Part shown: positions 54,760 to 62,541 of the stretch, one piece after another
Layout: every line of letters starts with the position of its first letter
Numbering within the stretch: the stretch's first letter is position 1
Source of the DNA: Paenibacillus sp. BK033
Lineage (GTDB): Bacteria > Bacillota > Bacilli > Paenibacillales > Paenibacillaceae
Reading direction: 5' to 3'
DNA: 64,000 bases
Assembly (NCBI RefSeq): GCF_004345425.1
Contig: NZ_SLVP01000002.1
Location: forward strand, 496,001 to 560,000
Notes under the pieces: generated by a model
Seen by the model: only the letters and a program-made list of their open reading frames with translations
What the model was told of the DNA's origin: nothing
Databases searched by the model: none
Program-made: the position numbers and the translations under genes

Positions 54760-56052
54760 TTATTCTACCCATTCTACGTTAGCGCCTAACGCTTTCAAAT
54801 GATCGAAATAAATCGGATAGGACTTGGCAACATGGTGAGCGTCGCGAATCCGGATCGGATTTTTGGCGCGCAGGCCAACGACGGTAAGCGCCATAATCAC
54901 GCGATGGTCATAATGGGCATTGATTTCCACGCCGCCTTCTACGCCTTCCGGACGTCCGTGCACGATAATCTCGGCTTGGCGTTCTTCTACGTTTGCGCCG
55001 GCTTTGCGCAGCTCGTTCAGATAGTCCGTAATACGGTCGCATTCTTTGTAACGAAGATTCTCAACGTCGTAGAAGCGGGAAGTTCCTTCGGCAAAGACAG
55101 CCGCGGCAACCATCGCGAGCACCGCATCGGTTGCTTTATCGCCGTCGAACTCGACAGCCTTCAGCTTGCCGTTGCCTTTAACATGAACGATGCCGTTCTC
55201 GTGCGTAAGAGGTACTTCCATCATGCGAAGCACGTCAACAACCGCGCGTTCGCCTTGCTTGCTGTTCTCGGCCAGACGGTGAACGATGACGTCCGAATTC
55301 GTTACCGCAGCCGCGGCAAGAATCGCCGCCGAACCCGGGTAATCGCCTTGAACGACGTATTTCTTTGCTTCGTATTTCTGGTTGCCAGGTACGCGATAGT
55401 GCATGAGATCTTCGCTTGCATGGATCACGATGCCTGCCTGCTCAAGCACTTCAAGCGTCTGACCCACAACAACCTTCGATTTCAGATCATGCAGCACTTC
55501 GATCTCGCTGTCTTCCGGGAGAAGCGGTGTAAGGAACAAAAGCGCGCTCAAAAATTGCGAGCTGACATTGCCGGACACCTGGATTTTGCCGCCTTTTGGC
55601 GCTCCGCCTTGGATGCGGATCGGCAGCTTGCCTTCGTTATGTTCAATCTTTACGCCCATTTGGCCCAGCGCCTCGATCAGATCGTTATGCGGGCGTTTGC
55701 CCAAGGAATCCGGATAGCGGTTAATGAAAGTAACATCCGGGCACAGCGAAGCAATAGCCATCAGGAAACGCAGAACCGCGCCGGCATTGCCTACATCCAG
55801 TTGATCCACGGCCTTCGGAGTTTTGCCAAAGCCCGTAATGACGATTTTCTCGTCGTCCTCTTCCACGATCGCGCCCAAATCGCGGATGCAACGGCGCATC
55901 GCGTCGCTGTCTTCGCTGTGGGCCGGATAGTAGATCGTGCTTGTCCCATCCGCAAGCGCAGCGACAAGCAGGTAGCGAGTCGTATAGTTTTTTGAGGAAA
56001 GCGCTTGAATTTCCCCTTGGAGTGTTGGAGTAGGTGTAACAATTACGTCCAT
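54760..56052 (-). CDS. aroA: 5-enolpyruvylshikimate-3-phosphate synthase
   Basis: 430 residues from ATG at 56052 (AAGGAGA about 13 bases ahead). The EPSPS shape is clear: LQGEIQALSSKNYTTRYLLV (substrate Lys and Arg), NAGAVLRFL, RPHNDLIEALGQMG, SGNVSSQFLSALLF, DGDKATDAVLAMVAA (catalytic Asp) and YKECDRITD (catalytic Glu). Two features differ from E. coli AroA: NAGTAMRP is here NAGAVLRF, and the KS motif is KN. It condenses PEP with shikimate-3-phosphate. aroK precedes it with a 35-base gap. Confidence 0.88.
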   Translation of the reverse strand: MDVIVTPTPTLQGEIQALSSKNYTTRYLLVAALADGTSTIYYPAHSEDSDAMRRCIRDLGAIVEEDDEKIVITGFGKTPKAVDQLDVGNAGAVLRFLMAIASLCPDVTFINRYPDSLGKRPHNDLIEALGQMGVKIEHNEGKLPIRIQGGAPKGGKIQVSGNVSSQFLSALLFLTPLLPEDSEIEVLHDLKSKVVVGQTLEVLEQAGIVIHASEDLMHYRVPGNQKYEAKKYVVQGDYPGSAAILAAAAVTNSDVIVHRLAENSKQGERAVVDVLRMMEVPLTHENGIVHVKGNGKLKAVEFDGDKATDAVLAMVAAAVFAEGTSRFYDVENLRYKECDRITDYLNELRKAGANVEERQAEIIVHGRPEGVEGGVEINAHYDHRVIMALTVVGLRAKNPIRIRDAHHVAKSYPIYFDHLKALGANVEWVE

Positions 56053-56087
56053 TATGCAGCAATTCTCCTTTTTATTAGAGTCGTTCG

Positions 56088-56603
56088 TTATTTCTCCTGC
56101 CATGCCTTCAATATCATTTCGGCCGCTTCCTGCGGCGTTAATGACGTTGTATCCAAACGGAGATGCGCAAAATCGTAAGCGTTCTTACGCTGCTCCATAA
56201 TCCGGTGAACGTTAGCTGCAATGTCGCCCTGCAGCAGCGGACGGGCCGTATCGGACTTCACCCGGTCGATAATATGCTCCGCGTCTGCCGTAAGCGCGAC
56301 TACGAAGCCGTGCTTCAGCATGGCTTCCCGGTTCCGCTCCATCAGCACGCAGCCGCCGCCGGTCGCTATAACGGCGCTTTCCTCCGCTTCCAATAGCGAT
56401 GCGAGCACGTTGCTTTCGATATCGCGGAAGCCTGCTTCGCCGAGGGTCTCGAACAGCTTCGAGATTGTCCCTTCGCGCTCCACGATCACTTCATCCGAAT
56501 CGTAACGGGACCAGCCAAGCTGCTCTGCAAGCAAACGGCTGACGGTGGATTTGCCCGTTCCCATAAAGCCTACCAATACAATTTTGCTTGTGCGTTGCTT
56601 CAA
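56088..56603 (-). CDS. aroK: Shikimate kinase
   Basis: 171 residues from TTG at 56603, eight bases after GGGGAG; the ATG farther upstream lacks a site. P-loop GFMGTGKST, shikimate-binding YDSDEVIVEREG, RDIES and VIATGGGCVL, and the lid region TARPLLQGD are complete. It makes shikimate-3-phosphate, the substrate of AroA encoded next. The rest of the shikimate genes are not here. Confidence 0.92.
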   Translation of the reverse strand: MKQRTSKIVLVGFMGTGKSTVSRLLAEQLGWSRYDSDEVIVEREGTISKLFETLGEAGFRDIESNVLASLLEAEESAVIATGGGCVLMERNREAMLKHGFVVALTADAEHIIDRVKSDTARPLLQGDIAANVHRIMEQRKNAYDFAHLRLDTTSLTPQEAAEMILKAWQEK

Positions 56604-56749
56604 TGCAAGAACTCCCCTATCTTCTTTTCCCCTACATGCATGCTTTTCCACAACATCATATCATTTTTTATCTGGAATAGGGTATAAAAAAGTTGCATAT
56701 GCCGTATGGATGATAATGATGCATATTTCATAAATAGGAGTGAAAAGGC

Positions 56750-57046
56750 ATGACCAATGAATCGCATTTGCCCGACAGCCGCCTGACCAGCGAAAGAATC
56801 GACCGAATACTGAGTCCCGATCACCCGCTTTGCCGCGAGGACGTCGTCTGGATGCTTGAATATATTAAAAAAAAGGTGGCTGACGGGGACCCTGCACTCA
56901 GGGACCTTTCGCAGCCACGCTTATTGAAAAACTTTCATTATTTCGCCGAAGCTTCCATGCTGCTGATCCGCCGCAAGCATTACTCCGAGCAGGAGGCTAC
57001 CCGCCTGCGGAATTGCCTCATCGAAGCTTCATACGGGCTAAAATAA
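56750..57046 (+). CDS. Conserved hypothetical protein
   Basis: 98 residues after a good AGGAG site. It is helical and charged (RIDRILSPDHPLCREDVVWM; FHYFAEASMLLIRRKHYSEQ). No signal peptide, membrane helix or known motif. It lies divergent from aroK and convergent with gnd with only 10 bases between stops. I do not recognise a family; the gene is supported by its ribosome site and clean placement. Confidence 0.65.
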   Translation: MTNESHLPDSRLTSERIDRILSPDHPLCREDVVWMLEYIKKKVADGDPALRDLSQPRLLKNFHYFAEASMLLIRRKHYSEQEATRLRNCLIEASYGLK

Positions 57047-57056
57047 TCAAACCGGA

Positions 57057-58469
57057 TTAGGAATTCATCCAGTTGAAATGGAACGTGCCTTCTTTGTCCA
57101 GACGTTTGAAGGTATGCGCACCGAAGTAGTCGCGTTGCGCTTGCAAGAGGTTAGCAGGCAGACGCTCTGAACGGTAGCTGTCGAAGTACGACAAAGCGCT
57201 TGCGAATGCAGGCACCGGTACGCCGTTAGCTACGGCTGTGCCAACCACTTCGCGCCACGCGCCTTGGTACGAATCAACGACACCTTGGAAGTAAGGGTCA
57301 AGAAGCAGGTTGCTCAGGTTAGGATCGCGGTCATAAGCGTCCATGATGTTTTGCAGGAAGCGCGCGCGGATGATGCAGCCTGCGCGGAAGATCTTAGCGA
57401 TGTCGCCATAGCGAAGGTTCCAGTCGTATTCTTCGGATGCTGCGCGCATTTGCGCGAAGCCTTGTGCGTACGAGCAGATTTTCGAAGCGAAGAGCGCTTT
57501 GCGAACGGATTCGATGAATGCTACTTTGTCGCCTTCAAAAGGTTTTTTCTCAGGACCGTTCAGTACTTTGCTAGCTGCGATGCGCTCGTCTTTCATAGCG
57601 GACAGGAAGCGGGTAAATACGGATTCCGTGATGATCGACAGCGGCACGCCAAGGTCGAGGGAGCTTTGGCTTGTCCATTTGCCGGTACCTTTTTGGCCGG
57701 CGGAGTCAAGGATAACGTCAACCATAGGCTTGCCAGTCTCTGGGTCGTATTTGGAGAAGATGTCGGCCGTAATCTCGATCAGGTAGGAGTCGAGCTCGCC
57801 TTTGTTCCACTCCGTGAAGATGCTGTGAAGCTCTTCAGCGTTAAGGTCCAGCGTGTTTTTCAGCAGGTCGTAAGCTTCGCAGATGAGCTGCATGTCGCCG
57901 TACTCAATGCCGTTGTGAACCATTTTTACATAGTGGCCCGCACCGTCCGGACCGATATATGTGCAGCAAGCGTCGTCGCCGACTTTTGCCGAGATAGCTG
58001 TAAGGATAGGCTCAACCAGCTTGTATGCCGATTCTTGGCCGCCCGGCATGATCGAAGGACCTTTCAGGGCGCCTTCTTCGCCGCCGGATACGCCGGTACC
58101 GATGAAGCGGATGCCTTGCTCTTCAAGAGCTTTGCTGCGGCGAACCGTGTCAGGGAAATAAGCGTTGCCGCCGTCGATGATAATGTCGCCTTTGTCCAGA
58201 TGCGGAACAAGAGCGTCGATGGTTGCGTCAGTACCTGCGCCGGCTTGTACCATGATCAGAATTTTGCGAGGAGATTCGAGCGATTGCACGAACTCTTCAA
58301 TTGTGTATGCAGGAACAAGGTTTTTGCCTGCGGATTCTTTGATCAATTCATCTGTTTTCTCACGGGAACGGTTGTACACCGATACCGTGAAACCTCTGCT
58401 CTCAATGTTCAGGGCAAGGTTTTTACCCATAACTGCGAGGCCGATAACGCCGATTTGCTGTTTAGCCAT
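57057..58469 (-). CDS. gnd: 6-phosphogluconate dehydrogenase, decarboxylating
   Basis: 470 residues. Rossmann start [20 protein letters not shown], substrate signature [18 protein letters not shown], active Lys in [20 protein letters not shown] and [19 protein letters not shown]. It oxidises 6-phosphogluconate to ribulose 5-phosphate with NADP+ in the pentose phosphate pathway. The ATG follows AAAGGATGG. It appears monocistronic, with a 16-base palindrome (CTCCTTTTGCAAGGAG, 58525-58540) sitting in its candidate promoter spacer. Confidence 0.95.
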   Translation of the reverse strand: MAKQQIGVIGLAVMGKNLALNIESRGFTVSVYNRSREKTDELIKESAGKNLVPAYTIEEFVQSLESPRKILIMVQAGAGTDATIDALVPHLDKGDIIIDGGNAYFPDTVRRSKALEEQGIRFIGTGVSGGEEGALKGPSIMPGGQESAYKLVEPILTAISAKVGDDACCTYIGPDGAGHYVKMVHNGIEYGDMQLICEAYDLLKNTLDLNAEELHSIFTEWNKGELDSYLIEITADIFSKYDPETGKPMVDVILDSAGQKGTGKWTSQSSLDLGVPLSIITESVFTRFLSAMKDERIAASKVLNGPEKKPFEGDKVAFIESVRKALFASKICSYAQGFAQMRAASEEYDWNLRYGDIAKIFRAGCIIRARFLQNIMDAYDRDPNLSNLLLDPYFQGVVDSYQGAWREVVGTAVANGVPVPAFASALSYFDSYRSERLPANLLQAQRDYFGAHTFKRLDKEGTFHFNWMNS

Positions 58470-58518
58470 TTGGTTCTTCCATCCTTTTCTTTATAATATG
58501 GTGGTCTTCAATAGTCTT

Positions 58519-58547
58519 ATATTACTCCTTTTGCAAGGAGATGAAAA
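58519..58547 (-). promoter_or_regulatory. Candidate promoter of gnd with palindromic spacer
   Basis: TTTTCA and TAATAT with a 17-base spacer occupied by CTCCTT-TTGC-AAGGAG. The palindrome could be an operator or a coincidence. Confidence 0.35.
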
Positions 58548-58660
58548 CCATTTGCGCGGAATTTGTCGGCATTCGTCCATTAGTTTTCCTGACCGCTTTA
58601 GAAAGTTTACCTTATATTGCGAAGAAATGCTAACCAGAATATGAGAAATCCGGCGCGCAC

Positions 58661-58713
58661 AAAAAAACGAATCAATCAAATGATTCTCCAGGAACCATCC
58701 GTTGATTCGTTTT
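58661..58713 (-). terminator. Terminator of the 198-residue unknown
   Basis: AACGAATCAA / TTGATTCGTT stem with T7 on the minus-strand exit. Confidence 0.75.
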
Positions 58714-58738
58714 CCGAAAAAAATCTATCAATGAGATC

Positions 58739-59335
58739 TCAAAGCTCCAGCTGCAGCATCTCCGAACGAAGCAGCGCCAGCTTTTCCTTCGACTCGGCGA
58801 TAACCTCCTCGTTGTTCTCCTGGAGAGCGTCGAACAGCACCGTCAGCTCGTAATCCAGTTCATAACGGAGCACCGCCGCGCGTTCCTCGGCACGCTTGGA
58901 TTGGAAAGCTTTAATCATTTCCTCTATAGTTACGAATGGCTTCTTTTGATAAATAATCCGATGTTCCATTCCGGACACCTCCACAAGTCGTATTATTTCA
59001 CCAAACATGATGTTCTCAATGACGATCTGACGATCTTTGATCCGCTTGACTATCGCATGTCCACGTGTGTCATTAATAAGCTTTTCAAGCAACTCCGACA
59101 GCTTCTCGTCTTTAATGGTGTAATCCCCAACGATCTTGTAACGGTTCTTCATCCGCTGAAACCTTAACTTCACGAGCTTACGACCTGTTCGAATTGAAAT
59201 GAGGAACTGCCCCTCCGTCTCGCTCCAATACAAGGAGTACCCTTCCTGAATGAGATCACGGATGAGGTTCTGGATTTGCCGGCGGTCAAAACGCAGCTCC
59301 AAATTGCAATATTCGACTTCGTAGCTCTTATTCAC
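58739..59335 (-). CDS. Conserved hypothetical protein
   Basis: 198 residues from GTG at 59335 (AAAGGAGG ahead); the longer frame starting at 59377 adds 14 residues without a ribosome site. The N-terminal part (YEVEYCNLELRFDRRQIQNL) and the middle (NRYKIVGDYTIKDEKLSELL) are strand/helix mixed; the C-terminal third is a highly charged helix (EEMIKAFQSKRAEERAAVLR; ENNEEVIAESKEKLALLRSE). It looks like a soluble cytoplasmic protein. I do not recognise the family. It is bounded by a terminator and likely monocistronic. Confidence 0.65.
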   Translation of the reverse strand: MNKSYEVEYCNLELRFDRRQIQNLIRDLIQEGYSLYWSETEGQFLISIRTGRKLVKLRFQRMKNRYKIVGDYTIKDEKLSELLEKLINDTRGHAIVKRIKDRQIVIENIMFGEIIRLVEVSGMEHRIIYQKKPFVTIEEMIKAFQSKRAEERAAVLRYELDYELTVLFDALQENNEEVIAESKEKLALLRSEMLQLEL

Positions 59336-59446
59336 GGCAATCCCTCCTTTCAAGCATTTGACGAAATAGTCTGACAATTTGTTCTTACTTCTATCTTATA
59401 CTCCATCTTATGATCTGGCAACTTGGATTATTGACTAATTTTAAAG

Positions 59447-59491
59447 GATTGGACGTCCAAATCGAAAAAAGGGCAGTCAAGCCGTCCAATC
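59447..59491. terminator. Inverted repeats downstream of proS
   Basis: GATTGGACG (59447-59455) and CGTCCAATC (59483-59491) could pair across 27 bases; within the loop GGC/GCC plus a T6 run lies on the minus strand. A 12-base palindrome TTGGACGTCCAA overlaps the left arm. Probably terminates proS, but the structure is ambiguous. Confidence 0.45.
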
Positions 59492-59519
59492 GGTATGCCT
59501 AACCGCCTATTCTCGTTTA

Positions 59520-61238
59520 TTATGAACCGAAATAGCCCCTGACAAGCGCCAACGCTTCCTCGGTTGATACCAGCTGGGCTTCTCCTCCGTTCCTGTACCT
59601 CAGTTCGACCACTCCGTCAGCCGCTTGTCTTCCGACAACGATCCGGATCGGAACGCCGATCAGATCGGAGTCCTTGAACTTCACGCCAGGGCGCTCGTCT
59701 CTGTCGTCCAGCAGCACTTCGAAACCGGCAGATTTAAGGTCGCCGTACAGTTTGCCGGCTATATCCATCTGCAGCCCGTCCTTGGCGGACACAGGCACGA
59801 CATGGACCTGGTAAGGCGCCAGCTCAAGCGGCCAGCGAATTCCCTGCTCATCGTGATGCTGTTCTACTACCGCGGACATAACGCGGGATATCCCGATTCC
59901 GTAGCATCCCATAATGACGGGCTTCTCCGATCCCGCAGCGTCAAGATAATTAGCCTGCATGGCCTCGCTGTACTTGGTCCCAAGCTTGAATACTTGCCCA
60001 ACCTCAATCCCCCGGAACATCCGGAGCTTCCCTTCCGCGCAATTCGGGCAACCATCCCCGATTGCGGCATTTCGCACGTCCCCCAGCATCGTAATCTCAA
60101 AATGTACGCCTGGACGGACATTTTTCCAGTGGTAATCCGTTACATTTGCGCCGGCAATGGCTGAACCGATAGCCGCGGCGGAGTAATCGAGGATAACAGG
60201 AACGCTTAATCCGATTGGTCCGGCAAAGCCAATGGCTGCGCCAGTCAGACTCTCCGTCGTTTCTTGGTCGGCAAGCTCCAGCTTATCCGCCTGCAGCAAG
60301 CCCGCAAGCTTGATCTCGTTGACTTCATGATCGCCTCGGACGATTACCGCAACAGGCTTGCCGTCCGCAAGGAACAGCAGCGTCTTCAGCATCTTATCCG
60401 CGGAGGCCCCCAGCGCTTGAACAAGCTCATCGATTTTTCTGACATTCGGAGTATGGATTTTCGCAGGCTCAGGGTAAGCGGCAGAGTCACCTGTACTACG
60501 GATATCCCCTTCAGGGATCCTGTATCCGGCTTTCTCGAGATTAGCCGCGTACTGGCAGCGGTCGCAGGCTGCGATCGTATCTTCGCCGATATCCGCAAGC
60601 GCCATAAATTCGTGGGTGCCGCCTTCTCCGCCGATGGTCCCCGCATCCGCTTCCACCGGACGGAAATGAAGCCCGCATCGGGAGAATATCCGGTGATAGG
60701 CGTCATACATCCTTTGGTAGCTTGCATGAAGGCCATCCCAGTCTGCATCGAAGGAGTAGGCATCCTTCATCATAAATTCCCTGCCGCGAAGCAAGCCGTA
60801 ACGCGGTCTCTTCTCATCCCGGAATTTGGTCTGGATCTGATATAACGTAACCGGCAGCTGCCGGTACGAGTTTATTTCCCCGCGAACCAGATCCGTTATG
60901 ACTTCCTCATGGGTTGGACCAAGCGCGAACTCGCGGTCGTGCCTGTCCTTCAGCCGCATCAGCTCGGGACCGTATTTCTCGTAACGGCCGGACTGCCGCC
61001 ATAGATCGGCGGGCTGCATCGCGGGCATAAATACTTCCTGGCAGCCGGCATGGTCCATCTCCTCCCTAATAATCGCCTCGAGCTTGCGCAGCACCCTGCG
61101 GCCCGTTGGCAAATACGTATAAATTCCGGCAGCAAGCTGCCTGATCAAGCCCGCGCGCAGCATTAGCCGGTGGCTGACCGATTCCGCTTCGGAAGGCGCT
61201 TCGCGCAAGGTTGGCAATAACAGTTGGCTTTGACGCAT
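59520..61238 (-). CDS. proS: Prolyl-tRNA synthetase
   Basis: 572 residues, bacterial type. Class II motifs are seen (GLIRQLAAGIYTYLPTGRRV; TKFRDEKRPRYGLLRGREF; GCYGIGISRVMSAVVEQHHD), with an INS editing domain between motifs 2 and 3 and an anticodon-binding C-terminal domain (LAPYQVHVVPV). It charges tRNA-Pro. A T-box leader with a proline specifier precedes it, so expression answers uncharged tRNA-Pro. It is monocistronic. Confidence 0.95.
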   Translation of the reverse strand: MRQSQLLLPTLREAPSEAESVSHRLMLRAGLIRQLAAGIYTYLPTGRRVLRKLEAIIREEMDHAGCQEVFMPAMQPADLWRQSGRYEKYGPELMRLKDRHDREFALGPTHEEVITDLVRGEINSYRQLPVTLYQIQTKFRDEKRPRYGLLRGREFMMKDAYSFDADWDGLHASYQRMYDAYHRIFSRCGLHFRPVEADAGTIGGEGGTHEFMALADIGEDTIAACDRCQYAANLEKAGYRIPEGDIRSTGDSAAYPEPAKIHTPNVRKIDELVQALGASADKMLKTLLFLADGKPVAVIVRGDHEVNEIKLAGLLQADKLELADQETTESLTGAAIGFAGPIGLSVPVILDYSAAAIGSAIAGANVTDYHWKNVRPGVHFEITMLGDVRNAAIGDGCPNCAEGKLRMFRGIEVGQVFKLGTKYSEAMQANYLDAAGSEKPVIMGCYGIGISRVMSAVVEQHHDEQGIRWPLELAPYQVHVVPVSAKDGLQMDIAGKLYGDLKSAGFEVLLDDRDERPGVKFKDSDLIGVPIRIVVGRQAADGVVELRYRNGGEAQLVSTEEALALVRGYFGS

Positions 61239-61522
61239 CGATCCTCACTCCTACTGGTTGATGGAAAAACAAAAAGAGCACATTCGCAAGGGACGAATGT
61301 GCTCGTGGTACCACCCTTTGTTAACCGGGGCAGCAGCGCTGCCGGCTCTCTAATAGATAACGGGATTGTCATCCCGGCAAAGACTTAAATGGAATCGGCA
61401 GCCTTTGCAGCTCACAAGGCAGGATGAGTCTTAAGCGTTCATGGAAGCCTCGCAGCGGTGGACTTCCTCTCTGAAATGAACAATCGCTTAAGCTCGACCT
61501 TGATCAAAGCTGTTGGAATATT
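61239..61522 (-). promoter_or_regulatory. T-box leader of proS, specifier CCU (Pro)
   Basis: On the minus strand AAGGGTGGTACCACGA, the T-box sequence (61305-61320), is followed by a U-tailed terminator GAGCACATTCG / CGAATGTGCTC (61276-61304). Upstream, a long stem I with CTTAAGC/GCTTAAG and GTTCAT/ATGAAC helices has an internal loop before CAAGG/CCTTG, containing CCT at 61421-61423, a proline codon. All expected parts are in place. Confidence 0.88.
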
Positions 61523-61528
61523 TAGATA

Positions 61529-61557
61529 AATTTACAACAAGTGTTCTTCCGCGTCAA
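61529..61557 (-). promoter_or_regulatory. SigA promoter of proS
   Basis: TTGACG and TAAATT with a 17-base spacer, about 25 bases upstream of the T-box stem I. Confidence 0.6.
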
Positions 61558-61588
61558 GATGTCCAAGATGCGCATATAGGAACAAACG

Positions 61589-61597
61589 TGCTATAAT
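61589..61597 (+). promoter_or_regulatory. Extended -10 promoter of the DUF1054 gene
   Basis: TG-C-TATAAT, consensus -10 with TG extension, 44 bases before the start codon. Confidence 0.5.
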
Positions 61598-61640
61598 CAA
61601 GCTTAATTATCGGTTTTTATCGCGAGGAGAGATCAAATAG

Positions 61641-62291
61641 ATGACTATAACACCAACAACCGGTACCTTTACGGGCTTTGAACAAAAGGATTTTGACACG
61701 TTTCTGATCGATGGCTTGGAGCAGCGCATGGCTGCCATTGAGGAACGGATTCGCCCGAAGTTCCGTTATCTGGGCGAAAGGCTTGCCGGCGACATTGCCG
61801 CGCAGGCAGGCGACGAAATGTTCCTGCATATCGCGAGGCATGCCCGCCGGACCGTAAATCCGCCTAAGGATACCTGGCTAGCCATCTGCAACAACAAACG
61901 CGGCTACAAAGCGCATCCGCATTTCCAGCTTGGCTTGTTCGACGACCATCTGTTCCTGTGGTTTGCCCTTATTTACGAAGCGCCGGATAAGTCCAAGATC
62001 GCTTCCGTTTATCTGAACCATCTGGATGAGGTGATTGGAGCGGTTCCTTCGGATTACGTGATTTCGCTTGACCATATGAAGAAGGAGTCCAAGGCCGTAA
62101 GCGAGATGGGCAAACAGGATTGGATCAACGCCCTTACCCGGCTTCGCGACGTGCAAAAAGCCGAGTTTCTGATCGGCCGCCATCTTCCCGCCGGAGACCC
62201 GCTTCTGCGCGATGGGGATGCGCTGTACAAGCTGGCTCAGGACACCTATGAAACGTTGATGCCTTTGTATCGTTTGGCCGCTTCGGTTTAA
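61641..62291 (+). CDS. DUF1054 family protein (YktB-like)
   Basis: 216 residues starting after GAGGAGAG. It shows the family text GTFTGFEQKDFDTFLIDGLE, LGERLAGDIAAQAGDEMFLH, HPHFQLGLFDDHLFLWFALI and AEFLIGRHLPAGDPLLRDG. YktB is a small cytoplasmic Firmicute protein without known function; a structure of the family shows an alpha/beta fold with no clear active site. It is divergent from proS and monocistronic, with no terminator before the 62.5 kb hairpin. Confidence 0.9.
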   Translation: MTITPTTGTFTGFEQKDFDTFLIDGLEQRMAAIEERIRPKFRYLGERLAGDIAAQAGDEMFLHIARHARRTVNPPKDTWLAICNNKRGYKAHPHFQLGLFDDHLFLWFALIYEAPDKSKIASVYLNHLDEVIGAVPSDYVISLDHMKKESKAVSEMGKQDWINALTRLRDVQKAEFLIGRHLPAGDPLLRDGDALYKLAQDTYETLMPLYRLAASV

Positions 62292-62541
62292 GAGGATCAG
62301 GTTACTATTTGCACACTGCGCATGAAATGTTCTTCCGATCGCCATTGCTCGTGGATTCCTTCGATTAGATTGTACAAGGTTGGAATCCCCGAGCAAAAGC
62401 GACCACTACGTTTCTCCAGAATCATTTCATGCTTCGTTTGCTCGTAACCTGAACAACAAAAGCAAAAACCGAAACAAAGGCTGGGGGAAGAAGAAAAAGC
62501 TGTGCGGAATGAACTCCGCACAGCTTTTTTGATTTTATAGA
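62292..62541. other. Non-coding spacer between DUF1054 gene and RND exporter
   Basis: About 200 bases without a supported gene, then a strong bidirectional terminator at 62494-62530. No promoter was picked. Confidence 0.5.
62494..62530. terminator. Bidirectional terminator of DUF1054 and RND genes
   Basis: AAAAAGCTGTGCGGA / TCCGCACAGCTTTTTT, perfect stem with 6-base loop. Confidence 0.92.

Noticed and set aside
54799..55995. 398-codon open frame on the plus strand
   Set aside because: It is antisense to aroA, whose catalytic motifs and operon placement are clear. The frame has no ribosome site and its protein reads as a low-complexity shadow.
57264..58496. 410-codon open frame on the plus strand
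   Set aside because: It lies opposite gnd, a fully conserved gene. Long shadow frames are common opposite conserved genes with biased codon use.
59449..59460. TTGGACGTCCAA as an operator for proS or the 198-residue gene
   Set aside because: It overlaps a longer inverted repeat behind proS that fits a terminator, and it is over 100 bases from the next gene start; function undecided.
61529..61597. A hidden small RNA between proS and the DUF1054 gene
   Set aside because: The sequence is accounted for by the proS promoter and the divergent TG-TATAAT of the DUF1054 gene.
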